DNA of 64,000 nucleotides from Oscillospiraceae bacterium. GTDB taxonomy: Bacteria; Bacillota; Clostridia; Oscillospirales; Ruminococcaceae. Numbering within the stretch: the first letter of the stretch is position 1; each line of letters starts with the position of its first letter. Below, piece by piece: positions 26,700 through 35,086 of this stretch. The stretch is from the NCBI GenBank assembly GCA_017991935.1, contig JAGOPP010000011.1:1-64000 (forward strand), in the 5' to 3' direction. The translations under genes were made by a program, and so were the position numbers. The notes beneath the pieces were generated by a model. The model did no database searches, was not told the DNA's origin, and saw nothing but the letters and a program-made list of their open reading frames with translations.

Positions 26700-27785
26700 A
26701 TGGAAAAGAAAGACGTGATCCTCTCCGTTCGGAACCTCGACGTTTCGTTCAAAACCACCGCCGGCGAGATCCACGCCCTGCGCGGCGTGGACTTCGACGT
26801 GCCGCGGGGCAAGACCATCGCCATCGTGGGCGAGTCCGGCTCCGGCAAATCCGTCACGGTCAAGACGGCCATCGGCATCCTCGACAGCAACGGCTGCATC
26901 AACTCCGGCTCGGCCGAGTTTAACTACGCCCGCGAGAGTGGCGAGGTCATCAACCTCGACCTGCTCAAGCTCTCCCAAAAGGAGATGCGCCGGCACATCA
27001 ACGGCAAGCGCATCGCCATGGTCTTTCAGGACCCCATGACCTCCCTCAACCCGACCATGACCGTCGGCGACCAGATCACGGAGAGCCTGATCCTCCACTA
27101 CAACACCCCGAAGGCGGAGGCCGCAAAGCGCGCCGTCGAGCTGCTCGATCTGGTCGGCATCCTTGACCCCGAGAAGCGCGTGAAAAACTATCCGCACCAG
27201 CTCTCCGGCGGCATGCGGCAGCGCGTCGTCATCGCGATCGCCCTCTCCTGCAACCCGGACCTTTTGATCTGCGACGAGCCGACCACCGCCCTCGACGTCA
27301 CGATTCAGGCGAAGATCCTTGAGCTCATTAAGGACGTGCAGGAGAAGCTGGGCATCTCCGTCATCTATATCACGCACGACCTCGGCGTCGTCGCGAAGGT
27401 CGCGGATTTCGTCTACGTCATGTACGCCGGAAAGATTGTCGAAAAAGGCGAGATCGACGAGATTTACTACGACCCGCACCACCCGTACACTTGGGGCCTG
27501 CTCTCCGCCCTGCCGGATCTCGACACGCGCGACGAGCGCCTCTACACCATCCCGGGGAGCCCGCCGAACCTGCTGCACGAGGTCAGCGGCGACGCCTTCG
27601 CCCCGAGGAACGAATTCGCGCTGCGCATCGACGATTACGCCGAGCCGCCCATGTTTCCGATCAGCGAAACGCACTACGCCGCCACGTGGCTGCTCGACCC
27701 GAGGGCCCCGAAGGTCGAGATGCCGCAGGAGCTGCGCGCGCGGATCGGCAGAATGCTCAAGGAGGAGGGACCGAAGAATGGTTGA
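26700..27785 (+). CDS. oppD: Oligopeptide ABC transporter ATP-binding protein OppD
   Basis: Nucleotide-binding subunit, 361 residues. Walker A is [10 protein letters not shown] (about 43-52), the Q-loop is [11 protein letters not shown], the ABC signature is LSGGMRQRV and Walker B is [13 protein letters not shown] with the H-loop THDLGVV. The C-terminal OppD/F extension reads [31 protein letters not shown]. The usual CxxRC-type iron-sulfur cysteines of many OppD proteins are not visible in this tail, which instead has [24 protein letters not shown] ribosome binding site precedes the ATG. It overlaps oppF by 8 nt. Confidence 0.95.
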   Translation: MEKKDVILSVRNLDVSFKTTAGEIHALRGVDFDVPRGKTIAIVGESGSGKSVTVKTAIGILDSNGCINSGSAEFNYARESGEVINLDLLKLSQKEMRRHINGKRIAMVFQDPMTSLNPTMTVGDQITESLILHYNTPKAEAAKRAVELLDLVGILDPEKRVKNYPHQLSGGMRQRVVIAIALSCNPDLLICDEPTTALDVTIQAKILELIKDVQEKLGISVIYITHDLGVVAKVADFVYVMYAGKIVEKGEIDEIYYDPHHPYTWGLLSALPDLDTRDERLYTIPGSPPNLLHEVSGDAFAPRNEFALRIDDYAEPPMFPISETHYAATWLLDPRAPKVEMPQELRARIGRMLKEEGPKNG

Positions 27786-28731
27786 TTACACCAAAGAACC
27801 CCTTCTCAAAGTGCAGCACCTGAAGCAGTATTTTCCGATCAGCAAGAAGTATCTCGTCAAGGCCGTGGACGACGTCTCCTTTGAGATCTATCCCGGCGAG
27901 ACCTACGGCCTCGTCGGGGAATCCGGCTCCGGCAAGACCACGATCGGCCGCTCGATCATCCGCCTCTACGACCCCACCGCCGGGAAGATCCTCTTCGACG
28001 GCAGGGACATCTCCGCCCATCTCGACCGGGAGACGAACCACATGCTCCGCACCGAGATGCAGATGATCTTCCAAGACCCGATGGCCTGCCTCAACCCGAG
28101 GAAGAAGGTCGCCGACATCATCGGCGAGGGCCTCGTCATCAACCATCTGTGCAAAAACGAGGAGGAGCGCAACGCCAAAGTCGCCCGCATCCTCGAAAAG
28201 GTGGGCCTCGCGCCCGAGCACGCCGAGCGCTACCCGCACCAGTTTTCCGGCGGGCAGCGGCAGCGCGTCGGGATCGCCCGCGCCCTGATCATGAACCCCA
28301 AGCTGATCATCGCCGACGAGTGCATCTCCGCGCTGGACGTCTCCATTCAGGCGCAGGTTGTCAACCTGATGCGCGACATCCAAGAGGAGACCGGCTCCTC
28401 CTATCTGTTCATCGCCCACGACCTCTCGATGGTCAAATACATCTCCGACCGCATCGGCGTTTTGCATCTGGGGCATCTGGTCGAGACCGGGACGACGGAC
28501 GAGATTTTCGCAAACCCGATCCACCCCTACACGCAGAGCCTGCTCTCCGCGATCCCGCACCCGAACCCCAAGATCGAGCGGGCGCGCGTCGCCCAGACTT
28601 ATAATTACTACACGAGCGGCATCGACTACCTCTCGGGCAAACTGATGGACGTGGAGGGCACGCACAAGGTCCTCGCCACGCCCGGAGAATTCGAGCAGTG
28701 GACCTCCGCCCATTTTGAGTACCGCGAATAA
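27778..28731 (+). CDS. oppF: Oligopeptide ABC transporter ATP-binding protein OppF
   Basis: Second ATPase of the importer (317 residues). It begins [20 protein letters not shown], the normal OppF start. The frame is open far upstream inside oppD, but the ATG at 27778 gives the correct N-terminus and a GGAGGAGGG motif precedes it. Walker A is GESGSGKTTIGR, Q-loop IFQDPMACLNP, signature FSGGQRQRV. Walker B is LIIADECISALDV, with Cys in place of the common Pro after the catalytic Glu. The H-loop is IAHDLSMV. The C-terminal tail carries the HPYTQSLLSAIPHPNP motif. Last gene of the operon. Confidence 0.95.
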   Translation: MVDYTKEPLLKVQHLKQYFPISKKYLVKAVDDVSFEIYPGETYGLVGESGSGKTTIGRSIIRLYDPTAGKILFDGRDISAHLDRETNHMLRTEMQMIFQDPMACLNPRKKVADIIGEGLVINHLCKNEEERNAKVARILEKVGLAPEHAERYPHQFSGGQRQRVGIARALIMNPKLIIADECISALDVSIQAQVVNLMRDIQEETGSSYLFIAHDLSMVKYISDRIGVLHLGHLVETGTTDEIFANPIHPYTQSLLSAIPHPNPKIERARVAQTYNYYTSGIDYLSGKLMDVEGTHKVLATPGEFEQWTSAHFEYRE

Positions 28732-28744
28732 CGCGGGCCTCCTC

Positions 28745-28776
28745 TCCCCGGGGCGTCCGCGCTCCGGGGATTTTTC
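28745..28776 (+). terminator. Terminator of the opp operon
   Basis: Stem TCCCCGG/CCGGGGA (28745-28751 with 28764-28770), 12-nt loop, followed by TTTTT, 13 bp after the oppF stop. Confidence 0.7.
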
Positions 28777-28944
28777 TCGGCTGCCCGGGGGCGTCCGCCG
28801 CTCCGGAAGGGCGATCGACACGCTTTGGAGCGGCGAGGTTCCCGCGCCTATGGGCAAGCGGATTCCCGCGGCGTTCCTCCATTTTGGAAAAGGCTTTTAC
28901 CTCCGCGGGCTCCGGCCCGATCCTGTCAAAAAGAAGGGATTTTT

Positions 28945-29406
28945 ATGAGCACGCACCCGGAGGAGGCGCAGGCCCTTTTTAGAAAGGGCTACAACTGCGC
29001 GCAATCGGTCTTCGCGGCGTTCTGCGACCAAACCGGGCTGCCGCGCGAGACGGCGCTCGCCCTCTCGTCCTCCTTCGGCGGGGGCATGGGCAGGCTCCGC
29101 GAGGTCTGCGGCGCCGTCTCCGGCATGTTTATGGCGGCCGGCATGCTCTACGGCCGGTTCGACCCCTGCGACTCCGCCGAAAAGACCGGCCACAACCGGC
29201 GCATCCAAGAGCTCGCCGCGCGCTTCCGCGCGGAAAACGGCTCGATCGTCTGCCGGGAGCTGCTCGGCGTCGACGCGGACGGCAGTCCCGTCCCCACGCC
29301 GCGCGGGGCGGAGTTTTTCCGAAAGCGCCCTTGCGCCGAGCTCGTCGGGTTCGCGGCCCGCCTGCTGGACGAGTATATCGCGGAGCACCCGCCCAAAAAA
29401 GAATGA
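28945..29406 (+). CDS. C-GCAxxG-C-C family (putative redox) protein
   Basis: A 153-residue member of the C_GCAxxG_C_C family, small cytoplasmic proteins with conserved cysteines thought to be redox-active; the reaction is not established. Motifs: GYNCAQSVFAAFCDQTGL at about residues 12-29, SSFGGGMGRLREVCGAVSGM near 40-60 (the GCAxxG element appears as VCGAVSG), DPCDSAEK near 75, and IVCRELLG near 104. The open frame extends upstream, but ATG 28945 gives the normal start and has AAGAAGGG about 6 nt before it. It stands alone between two terminators. Confidence 0.88.
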   Translation: MSTHPEEAQALFRKGYNCAQSVFAAFCDQTGLPRETALALSSSFGGGMGRLREVCGAVSGMFMAAGMLYGRFDPCDSAEKTGHNRRIQELAARFRAENGSIVCRELLGVDADGSPVPTPRGAEFFRKRPCAELVGFAARLLDEYIAEHPPKKE

Positions 29407-29414
29407 CGCAATAA

Positions 29415-29453
29415 GCAGCCCGCCGAAGCGAACGCTTCGGCGGGCTGCTTTTA
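29415..29453 (+). terminator. Terminator after the C-GCAxxG gene
   Basis: A perfect 14-bp stem (29415-29428 with 29435-29448) around CGAACG is followed by TTTTAT. Confidence 0.9.
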
Positions 29454-29559
29454 TACGATGGGGTTTCGCATGTTACGCCCCCGGCCGGGAGGGCGCCGAA
29501 AAGCGCGGAAGGCCGATGGGAGGCCATTTTTGCTCGGAGCGTCCAAAGACATTTTCTGC

Positions 29560-29633
29560 CGAAGCGGATGCTCCCGCCGAAGTGGATGCTCCCCGCCGAA
29601 GCGGATGCCCCCGCCGAAGCGGATGCTCCCCGC
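29560..29633. repeat. Four tandem copies of an 18-19 bp unit
   Basis: Unit CGAAGCGGATGCTCCCGC occurs four times head to tail (29560, 29578, 29597, 29615), varying by one C insertion and single substitutions. It lies in a 333-bp gap (29407-29739) that otherwise holds only the terminator and no recognisable gene. Confidence 0.85.
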
Positions 29634-29739
29634 CGCCTCTATTTCACCAAACGGCGGACTCCCGGCGGAGATCGTCTCTCGGAGTACGTCTTTGTTTTAA
29701 AATTTCAAAAAAGCAAAAAGGGGGTTGCCTCGGCCCCGC

Positions 29740-30951
29740 TCACGCGGCCTTTTCCCGTTTCGCGGCGGAGGCGGAATACATATAAAAAAGGATGGCGAGG
29801 GCCTCGGCGCCCGCGGAGACCGCGATCAGCGCCGGGAGCGAAATCTCATACAGGACGCCGCAGAGCCAGCTCCCGAGGAACCAAAAAAGACCGAACGCGC
29901 ATTCAAAAATCCCGTACCCGGCGGCGCGGCTCTGCTTCGGGACCATGGCGGAGACCGCGGCTTTAAAGACGGATTCTTGCGCGCCCATGCCGACGCCCCA
30001 GAGCGCCGCGCCGAGAATCGTCAGCGGCAGCGAGCGAAAGCCGAACACCAGCAGCGCGAACGGCGCGGACAGGGCCGTCGAGATCGTCAGCGCGCGGAAG
30101 CCCGCCTTGTCGTACATGCGGCCGAAAAACAGCGCCGAAGCCGCGTCGGCGAGCATCGCCCCGGCGTAAAGCAGGGGCACACGCTCCGCGCCGATCAGCC
30201 CGTTTTGGTAGACGTGCATCGAGATCAGCGAGAAATCCACAAAGCCGAACGCGAACAGGCCGATCGCGGCAAGGTAGAGCAGGAACGACGGGCGCAGGCG
30301 GAATTTTTCCGGCCCCTCCTCCGCCTTCTCAAAATCCTCCGGGGCCGGATATTTCCTCCTCGCGTAGGCCAGCAGCCCGAGCGACACCAGCGCCGGGACC
30401 AGCAGCAGCGAGAAACCGAAGCGGCAGTCCTCATATTCGGAAACGCCGACTTTCAGCGCCATGGCCGCCGAGAGCATCAGCGGCCCGAGGAACGCGCCGA
30501 TCTGGTCGAGCGCCTCTTGGATGGCGAAGCTCCGCCCGACGCCCTCCGACGACGCGGCGAAGGACATGATCGTATCCTTCGCCGGCTTCTTGATGGCCTT
30601 GCCGGTGCGCTCCAAGATCAGCAGCGCGCACGCCCAGATCCAGCCGTCCTCGCGCACCAGCGCGAGCGCCGGCACCGCCAGCAGGTCCACCCCGTAGCCG
30701 AGGAGCGTGAAATCCCAGTATTTTTTGGTCCTGTCGGTGATCAGGCCGAACACGAAGCGCAGCGAGTAGCCGACGAGCTCCCCGAGGCCGGAAATAAACC
30801 CGATCGCCGGGGCCGACGCACCCAAGAGCGACAGGTAAGCGCCGCGCACCCCCGAGGCGCTCTCGTGCGTCATGTCGGAAAACAGGCTGACGATGCCCAT
30901 CAGCAGGATGAACGACATGGCCGGGGTGATCTGCCCGAGCCTTTTTTTCAT
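29740..30951 (-). CDS. Major facilitator superfamily transporter
   Basis: A 403-residue, 12-helix MFS protein. The start MKKRLGQITPAMSFILLMGI is followed by FSDMTHESASGVRGAYLSLLGAS in helix 1-2 and GLITDRTKKYWDFTLLGYG, an MFS motif-A-like loop. The second-half equivalent is FFGRMYDKAGFRAL. The DMTHE-type first helix resembles a group of uncharacterised MFS proteins often annotated as drug or metabolite exporters. Substrate unknown. The open frame runs much further upstream through a tandem repeat array, but that part is repeat translation. ATG 30951 has GAGGAAG about 7 nt upstream. Confidence 0.88.
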   Translation of the reverse strand: MKKRLGQITPAMSFILLMGIVSLFSDMTHESASGVRGAYLSLLGASAPAIGFISGLGELVGYSLRFVFGLITDRTKKYWDFTLLGYGVDLLAVPALALVREDGWIWACALLILERTGKAIKKPAKDTIMSFAASSEGVGRSFAIQEALDQIGAFLGPLMLSAAMALKVGVSEYEDCRFGFSLLLVPALVSLGLLAYARRKYPAPEDFEKAEEGPEKFRLRPSFLLYLAAIGLFAFGFVDFSLISMHVYQNGLIGAERVPLLYAGAMLADAASALFFGRMYDKAGFRALTISTALSAPFALLVFGFRSLPLTILGAALWGVGMGAQESVFKAAVSAMVPKQSRAAGYGIFECAFGLFWFLGSWLCGVLYEISLPALIAVSAGAEALAILFYMYSASAAKREKAA

Positions 30952-30986
30952 GGAAAGGCTTCCTCTCTGAGATAAAATCCACGGAA

Positions 30987-31409
30987 ACGGAAAACAGCGC
31001 CCCGGTCTCCAAAGCGCCCGAACGGAAAACAGCGCCGCGGGCCGCAAAGCGCCCGAACGGAAAAACAGCGCCGCGGGCCCCAAAGCGTCCAAGACGGAAA
31101 ACAGCGCCGCGGGCCGCGAAATGCCCAAAACGGAAAAATAGCGCCGCGGTCTCCAAAGCGCCCGAACGGAAAACAGCGCCGCGGGCCGCAAAATGCCCAA
31201 AACGGAAAAATAGCGCCGCGGTCTCCAAAGCACCCCGGAACGGAAAAACAGCGCCGCGGGCCTCCAAAGCGCCCGAACGGAAAACAGCGCCGCGGTCTCC
31301 AAAGCGCCCGAACGGAAAAACAGCGCCGCGGGCCGCAAAATGCCCAAAACGGAAAAATAGCGCCCCGGTCTCCAAAGCGCCCGAACGGAAAACAGCGCCG
31401 CGGGCCGCA
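30987..31409. repeat. Tandem array of about 12 units of 35-37 bp
   Basis: Twelve head-to-tail units begin with ACGGAAAA(A)CAGCGCC or ...TAGCGCC, then CGCGG followed by either GCCGCAAA or TCTCCAAA, then GCGCCCGA or ATGCCCAAA. Two interleaved variants, plus length variation of 1-2 bp, show it is not coding and not a CRISPR (no unique spacers). It fills nearly the whole gap between the GT2 stop and the MFS start, both on the minus strand. Confidence 0.93.
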
Positions 31410-31455
31410 TAGTTTCATGCGCGGGAGCGCTGCTTTTTTTGCTTTTTGATCCTGC

Positions 31456-32388
31456 TTAAAGCGGAAGGTCCTCCCCGCTCTTTTCCTTGATGATATAGAC
31501 CGGGCGGCGCTTGACCTCCAAAAACGTCCGGCCGAGATACTGGCCGAGGATGCCGGTGCTCAACAAATTCAACCCGCCGCAAAACCCGATCAGCTCCGCA
31601 AGATAAAAATACGCGCCGCCATGGAAGATCAGCGTGAGCACGGCCGCGAGCACGGAAGCTCCCGTGAGCACGGCGCCCAGAAAGAACGGGAGATCGAGCG
31701 GCGCCGCGGAGAACGCCGTGATGCCGCTGACCGAATAGCGCAAAAGCTTCCAGAACGACCACTTCGTCGCCCCGGCCGCGCGCTCGATATTCTCATAGGC
31801 GATCCACTTTGTCCGAAAGCCCACCCAGCCGAAGATGCCCTTGCTGAAGCGCCCCGTCTCGCCGAGGGAGAGCACCGCATCGGTCATCTTCCGGTTCATC
31901 AGGCGGTAATCGCGGGCGCCGTCGGTGATGTCCGTGTCGGAGACGCGGCGCATGATTTTATAAAAAGCGTGGGCGCAGAAGCTGCGCAGCTTGGGCTCGC
32001 CGGCCCGGGTGGCGCGCCTCGTCGCCGCGCAGTCGTATCCGCCCGTCGCGACGGCCTCGTACATCTCCGGCAGCAGCGCGGGCGGGTCCTGAAGATCGGC
32101 GTCCATCAGCGCGGCGAAATTGCCCGTCGATTCGGTAAGACCGGCCAAGATGGCGGCCTCTTTGCCGAAGTTTCGGGAAAACGAGAGGTATTTTACGCGC
32201 TCGTCGGAGGCCGCGAACCGGCGCAGCAGGCGAAGGGTGCCGTCCTTGGAGCCGTCGTCCACAAAGATCAGCTCGAAGCCGACGCCGTATCGCTCCTTCA
32301 TGGACCGCATGACTTGGCAAATTGCCTCATAAAAGAGCGGCAACGCCTCCTCCTCGTTCCAGCAGGGCACGACGACGGAAATTTTCAC
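31456..32388 (-). CDS. GT2 family glycosyltransferase (GtrB/DPM1-like) with two membrane helices
   Basis: Transfers a sugar, probably from a nucleotide donor to a polyprenyl-phosphate carrier. The 310-residue layout is that of bactoprenol glucosyltransferases of the GtrB/YkcC/ArnC type: GT-A domain (KISVVVPCWNEEEALPLFYE, then FVDDGSKDGT), the metal-binding LMDADLQDPP near residue 95, DGARDYRLMNRK near 160, and two C-terminal helices at about 230-250 and 262-285 followed by LGRTFLEVKRRPVYII. It may supply lipid-linked sugar to a membrane GT-C enzyme such as the one at 17763-20075, although they are not adjacent. Confidence 0.92.
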   Translation of the reverse strand: MKISVVVPCWNEEEALPLFYEAICQVMRSMKERYGVGFELIFVDDGSKDGTLRLLRRFAASDERVKYLSFSRNFGKEAAILAGLTESTGNFAALMDADLQDPPALLPEMYEAVATGGYDCAATRRATRAGEPKLRSFCAHAFYKIMRRVSDTDITDGARDYRLMNRKMTDAVLSLGETGRFSKGIFGWVGFRTKWIAYENIERAAGATKWSFWKLLRYSVSGITAFSAAPLDLPFFLGAVLTGASVLAAVLTLIFHGGAYFYLAELIGFCGGLNLLSTGILGQYLGRTFLEVKRRPVYIIKEKSGEDLPL

Positions 32389-32566
32389 GCCGCATTCTTC
32401 CTTTCCCTATCGTTATGGCAGGACCGCGGGGCGCGCCCCGGCGATCCCTGTTTTTCTTAAAATGCTCAAACCCGAAAACGGCCGGAACCGCACGCCGGCT
32501 CGCCTTTCCGCATCCGGGAAAACCCGACGCCGGGCGGCTCCCCTTCGGGCAATTTCCAGCATTCCC

Positions 32567-32595
32567 ATTATAGCATCGCGGGATGAGCAATGCAA
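32567..32595 (-). promoter_or_regulatory. Candidate promoter of the GT2 gene
   Basis: Minus strand TTGCAT (32590-32595), 17-bp spacer, perfect TATAAT (32567-32572), with a leader of about 170 nt. Confidence 0.6.
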
Positions 32596-32609
32596 ACCCG
32601 AACAAATGT

Positions 32610-32638
32610 TTGCAAGATTTGGGAAATTATGATATGAT
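32610..32638 (+). promoter_or_regulatory. Promoter of the Mrr-like membrane nuclease gene
   Basis: TTGCAA (32610-32615), 17-bp spacer, TATGAT (32633-32638), 30 bp before the TTG start. It lies back to back with the GT2 promoter. Confidence 0.72.
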
Positions 32639-32668
32639 GGGGGCAGTTTTTGGGAAGGGGATGCCGCA

Positions 32669-33541
32669 TTGGACGAAAAAAGCATGGACGGGCGCGCGTT
32701 TGAGCAGTATGTGGCGGGCATTTTCCGCGGCATGGGGTACGCCGTGTGCGAAACGGAGGTCACCGGGGATTTCGGCGCGGATCTGATCTTGGAGCGCGGC
32801 GGCCGGAAAACCGTCGTCCAATGCAAGGATTGGAACGGGAGGGCCGGCGTCGCGGCGATCCAGCAGATCACCGGCGCGAAGGCCTTTTACGGCGCGGACG
32901 AGATGGTCGCGGCCGCGCGGGGAGGCTTCACCCGCGCGGCGGAGAAGCTCGCCGGCTCAAACGGCGTGCGCCTGCTGGACGGAGACGAGCTCAAGGCGCT
33001 GGCGGCAAGCCTGCCGGGCGTCTCGGAGCGCTTTCCCTCCGCCGCGGCCGGCGACATCGGGTACAGCCCCTATGTGCTCTCGTTTTGCCGCGCGTTCTGC
33101 CCGGCGGACGCGAAAGGATTCTCCCCCTACCAAAAGAGTTTCGTCCCGGAAGTGCTGAAAAATGCATTTCATCAGGAACTGACCGAGGGCGACACGGAGG
33201 CGCTGCACGCCCAGCTCCGAAATCTCGGCGTCTTGGACGAGGCGAGCCGGGTCCGGATGACGCTGCCCGAGGCGGCCGCCGCCCTCCGAAAAGAGAAGCG
33301 GCTCTTTTTGAGAAAAAAGCTGCTGATCTATTCCGCGCGGGTCCTCTGCGGGAGCGCGCTCTTCGCCGCCGCGGGGTTTTGGGCCGAGCGGGAGGGCTAT
33401 CCGGCGCTTCTCTATGCCGTTATCCTGCTCTGGGCGGTGTTCTTTTCCGATCTCGGCGTCAACTTCTTCCGCTACCGGAGGGGCCTCCGGCGGCGCTTCG
33501 CGGAGGGCGAGCGCCTGCTCCCGAAGGCGGGCCCCGTCTGA
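32669..33541 (+). CDS. Mrr-type PD-(D/E)XK restriction endonuclease domain with C-terminal membrane hairpin
   Basis: A 290-residue protein. Residues 5-110 form a Mrr_cat-like nuclease domain (GRAFEQYVAGIFRGMGYAV, then GDFGADLILERGG and TVVQCKDW), with the catalytic D-x(n)-QxK signature intact. A linker follows. Two hydrophobic helices at about 215-258 are followed by a basic tail (FFRYRRGLRRRFAEGERLLP). Such proteins probably act on DNA near the membrane; modified-DNA restriction is known for Mrr but not shown for this architecture. The start TTG 32669 has GGAAGGGG about 6 nt upstream; an in-frame ATG at 32684 is the alternative. The 3' end is duplicated downstream. Confidence 0.83.
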   Translation: MDEKSMDGRAFEQYVAGIFRGMGYAVCETEVTGDFGADLILERGGRKTVVQCKDWNGRAGVAAIQQITGAKAFYGADEMVAAARGGFTRAAEKLAGSNGVRLLDGDELKALAASLPGVSERFPSAAAGDIGYSPYVLSFCRAFCPADAKGFSPYQKSFVPEVLKNAFHQELTEGDTEALHAQLRNLGVLDEASRVRMTLPEAAAALRKEKRLFLRKKLLIYSARVLCGSALFAAAGFWAEREGYPALLYAVILLWAVFFSDLGVNFFRYRRGLRRRFAEGERLLPKAGPV

Positions 33542-33946
33542 AAAATAGCCGAAGGGCGCGGGAAAGTCGGCTCTTTTTCCCGCCTGCGTTCCGCTCCGGG
33601 CGATCTTTTTTGCCGATCTCGGCGTCAACTTTTTCCGCTACCGGAGGGGCCTCCGGCGGCGCTTCGCGGAGGGCGAGCGCCTGCTCCCGAAGGCGGGCCC
33701 CGTCTGAAAAATAGCCGAAGGGCGCGGGAAAGTCGGCTCTTTTTCCCGCCTGCGTTCCGCTCCGGGCGATCTTTTTTGCCGATCTCGGCGTCAACTTTTT
33801 CCGCTACCGGAGGGGCCTCCGGCGGCGCTTCGCGGAGGGCGAGCGCCTGCTCCCAAAGGCGGGCCCCGTCTGAAAAATAGCCGAAGGACGCGGGCGGGCC
33901 GGCGCTTTTCCTTGCCTACGCCCTGCTCCGGGCGGTGTTTTTTGGC
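33449..33946. repeat. Three tandem 166-bp copies including the 3' end of the Mrr-like gene
   Basis: Copies begin at 33449, 33615 and 33781, a constant period of 166 bp. Copy 1 is the last 31 codons and stop of the Mrr-like gene plus about 70 bp downstream. Copies 1 and 2 are almost identical. Copy 3 diverges in its last third. Each copy holds a small hairpin (AGCCGA...TCGGCT then CTTTTT) that could terminate transcription. Because 166 is not divisible by 3 and each copy carries the stop codon, copies 2 and 3 are not translated as extensions. Confidence 0.95.
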
Positions 33947-34030
33947 CTTCGCTGACCGCCGCGTGATGGATGCGCAAGAAAGAGGATTGGATCCCCGCCG
34001 GGTGAGTTCCGGCTTTTTTCTTTCACAAAA

Positions 34031-34067
34031 ACGGCCCGGATCGTTGTACGTTTCCGGGCTGTTTTTA
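34031..34067. terminator. Bidirectional terminator between the Mrr-like gene array and the DUF4130 gene
   Basis: A 10-bp stem (34031-34040 with 34053-34062, one G-T) is flanked by A-run and T-run on both strands. It touches the stop codon of the minus-strand gene. Confidence 0.8.
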
Positions 34068-34988
34068 TATTCGTTTATCCGTTTCGTCCCCTGAGACAGG
34101 CCGTTCCCGCGGCTCTCCGACCTGCATCGGCTCCGGCAACATCCGCGTCTGCCGCTCCGGGAGCAGCCGCAGGGAGTAGCCGCCGCCTCGCTTCGCGGCG
34201 CCGAATACCTCCTCCGGCGGGACGAAACCGCGCTCCAGCTCCTCCGCGACCTCCGGCATGTCGGCCCAGAAGCGCTTGGGCATGTGCCCCATCCGGCAGC
34301 GCGGGTTATAGCGCTCGGCGATGGAGACATGGCGGTAATAGCTTTTCCAGAGCTCTCGGTAGAAGGCGTCCCCTTCCTCCGCCTCGGGCGGCAGGGTCAG
34401 GGAATCCGCCTTGAAAAGCACGCTGCGGCCGCCCGAATAGGCGAGCGCCTCCCCGTGCGCCTGATCGTAGATCAGAAAGTTTTCGTTCCGGTAGCGCAGG
34501 CAGAAATGGCCGCCCAGCAGGGACAGGACCTCGTGCTTCGGCGTGATCTTCGCGACCAGCGCGCCGCCGACGTCGCTGAAGCGGATGAACTGCAGCATCT
34601 TCTGCCGCTCGTTTCCCACGGCGCGCGCCATCCGAAACAGCGGGTTGATCTCCGGGTCCGCGACCATGGAGACGGCCCCCGGCCCCACGGCGAAGGCCTT
34701 TTTCAAGAACCGGAGGATCGCCATCTCCTTGCCGCCTTCTCCATACAAAAAGCCGCTCCGGACCATCTCCTCGGCGGCGGGGCCCAGCTTCTCCCGGATC
34801 CCGTTTTTGACCCGGCCCGCGCGGTACGGGTCGGCCGAGACGGAGCGGATCTCATAAAAGCTCTCCCCGCCCTCCCCATGGACGCGGATCTCGCAGGGAA
34901 CCGTCTTCTCCCGGAAACAGTCAAAGACGACCGTCATCAGGCCGTCGTAGCTGCCGTCGTATTCATAGACGAGGACCTCGCCGGGCAT
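34065..34988 (-). CDS. DUF4130 / TIGR03915-type protein, partner of the radical SAM DNA-metabolism protein
   Basis: A 307-residue protein of the family annotated as probable DNA metabolism protein (TIGR03915, DUF4130), whose genes are almost always next to a TIGR03916 radical SAM gene, as here. It shows the family start VLVYEYDGSYDGLMTVVFD, RMARAVGNERQKMLQFIRF near residue 130 and FWADMPEVAEELERGF near 250. This C-terminal part resembles uracil-DNA-glycosylase-like or DNA-binding segments described for the family. The biochemical role is unknown. ATG 34988 is chosen over ATGs 18-21 nt upstream because GGAAGGAAG lies about 8 nt before it. It follows the radical SAM gene by 98 bp. Confidence 0.85.
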   Translation of the reverse strand: MPGEVLVYEYDGSYDGLMTVVFDCFREKTVPCEIRVHGEGGESFYEIRSVSADPYRAGRVKNGIREKLGPAAEEMVRSGFLYGEGGKEMAILRFLKKAFAVGPGAVSMVADPEINPLFRMARAVGNERQKMLQFIRFSDVGGALVAKITPKHEVLSLLGGHFCLRYRNENFLIYDQAHGEALAYSGGRSVLFKADSLTLPPEAEEGDAFYRELWKSYYRHVSIAERYNPRCRMGHMPKRFWADMPEVAEELERGFVPPEEVFGAAKRGGGYSLRLLPERQTRMLPEPMQVGEPRERPVSGDETDKRI

Positions 34989-35086
34989 GGGATCGCTTCC
35001 TTCCATCAATAAAAATCCGCTGCGCCCGCGGCGCGGACCGTTCGGCCGACGGGCCCCGCCGTCTCAAAAGCGGCGGGCGGCGCGGC

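Noticed and set aside
27319..27777. Upstream extension of oppF inside oppD
   Set aside because: It is an alternate-frame reading of oppD; the family N-terminus begins at ATG 27778.
30987..31409. Possible CRISPR array
   Set aside because: Units are continuous with only two sequence variants and no unique spacers; no cas genes nearby.
30952..31410. N-terminal extension of the MFS gene through the 35-bp array (open frames on the minus strand in all phases)
   Set aside because: The unit length of 35-37 bp shifts frame, the translation is repetitive, and a good ribosome binding site precedes ATG 30951.
33615..33946. Additional small genes in copies 2 and 3 of the 166-bp repeat
   Set aside because: They are copies of a C-terminal segment with no start codon, ribosome binding site or complete domain.
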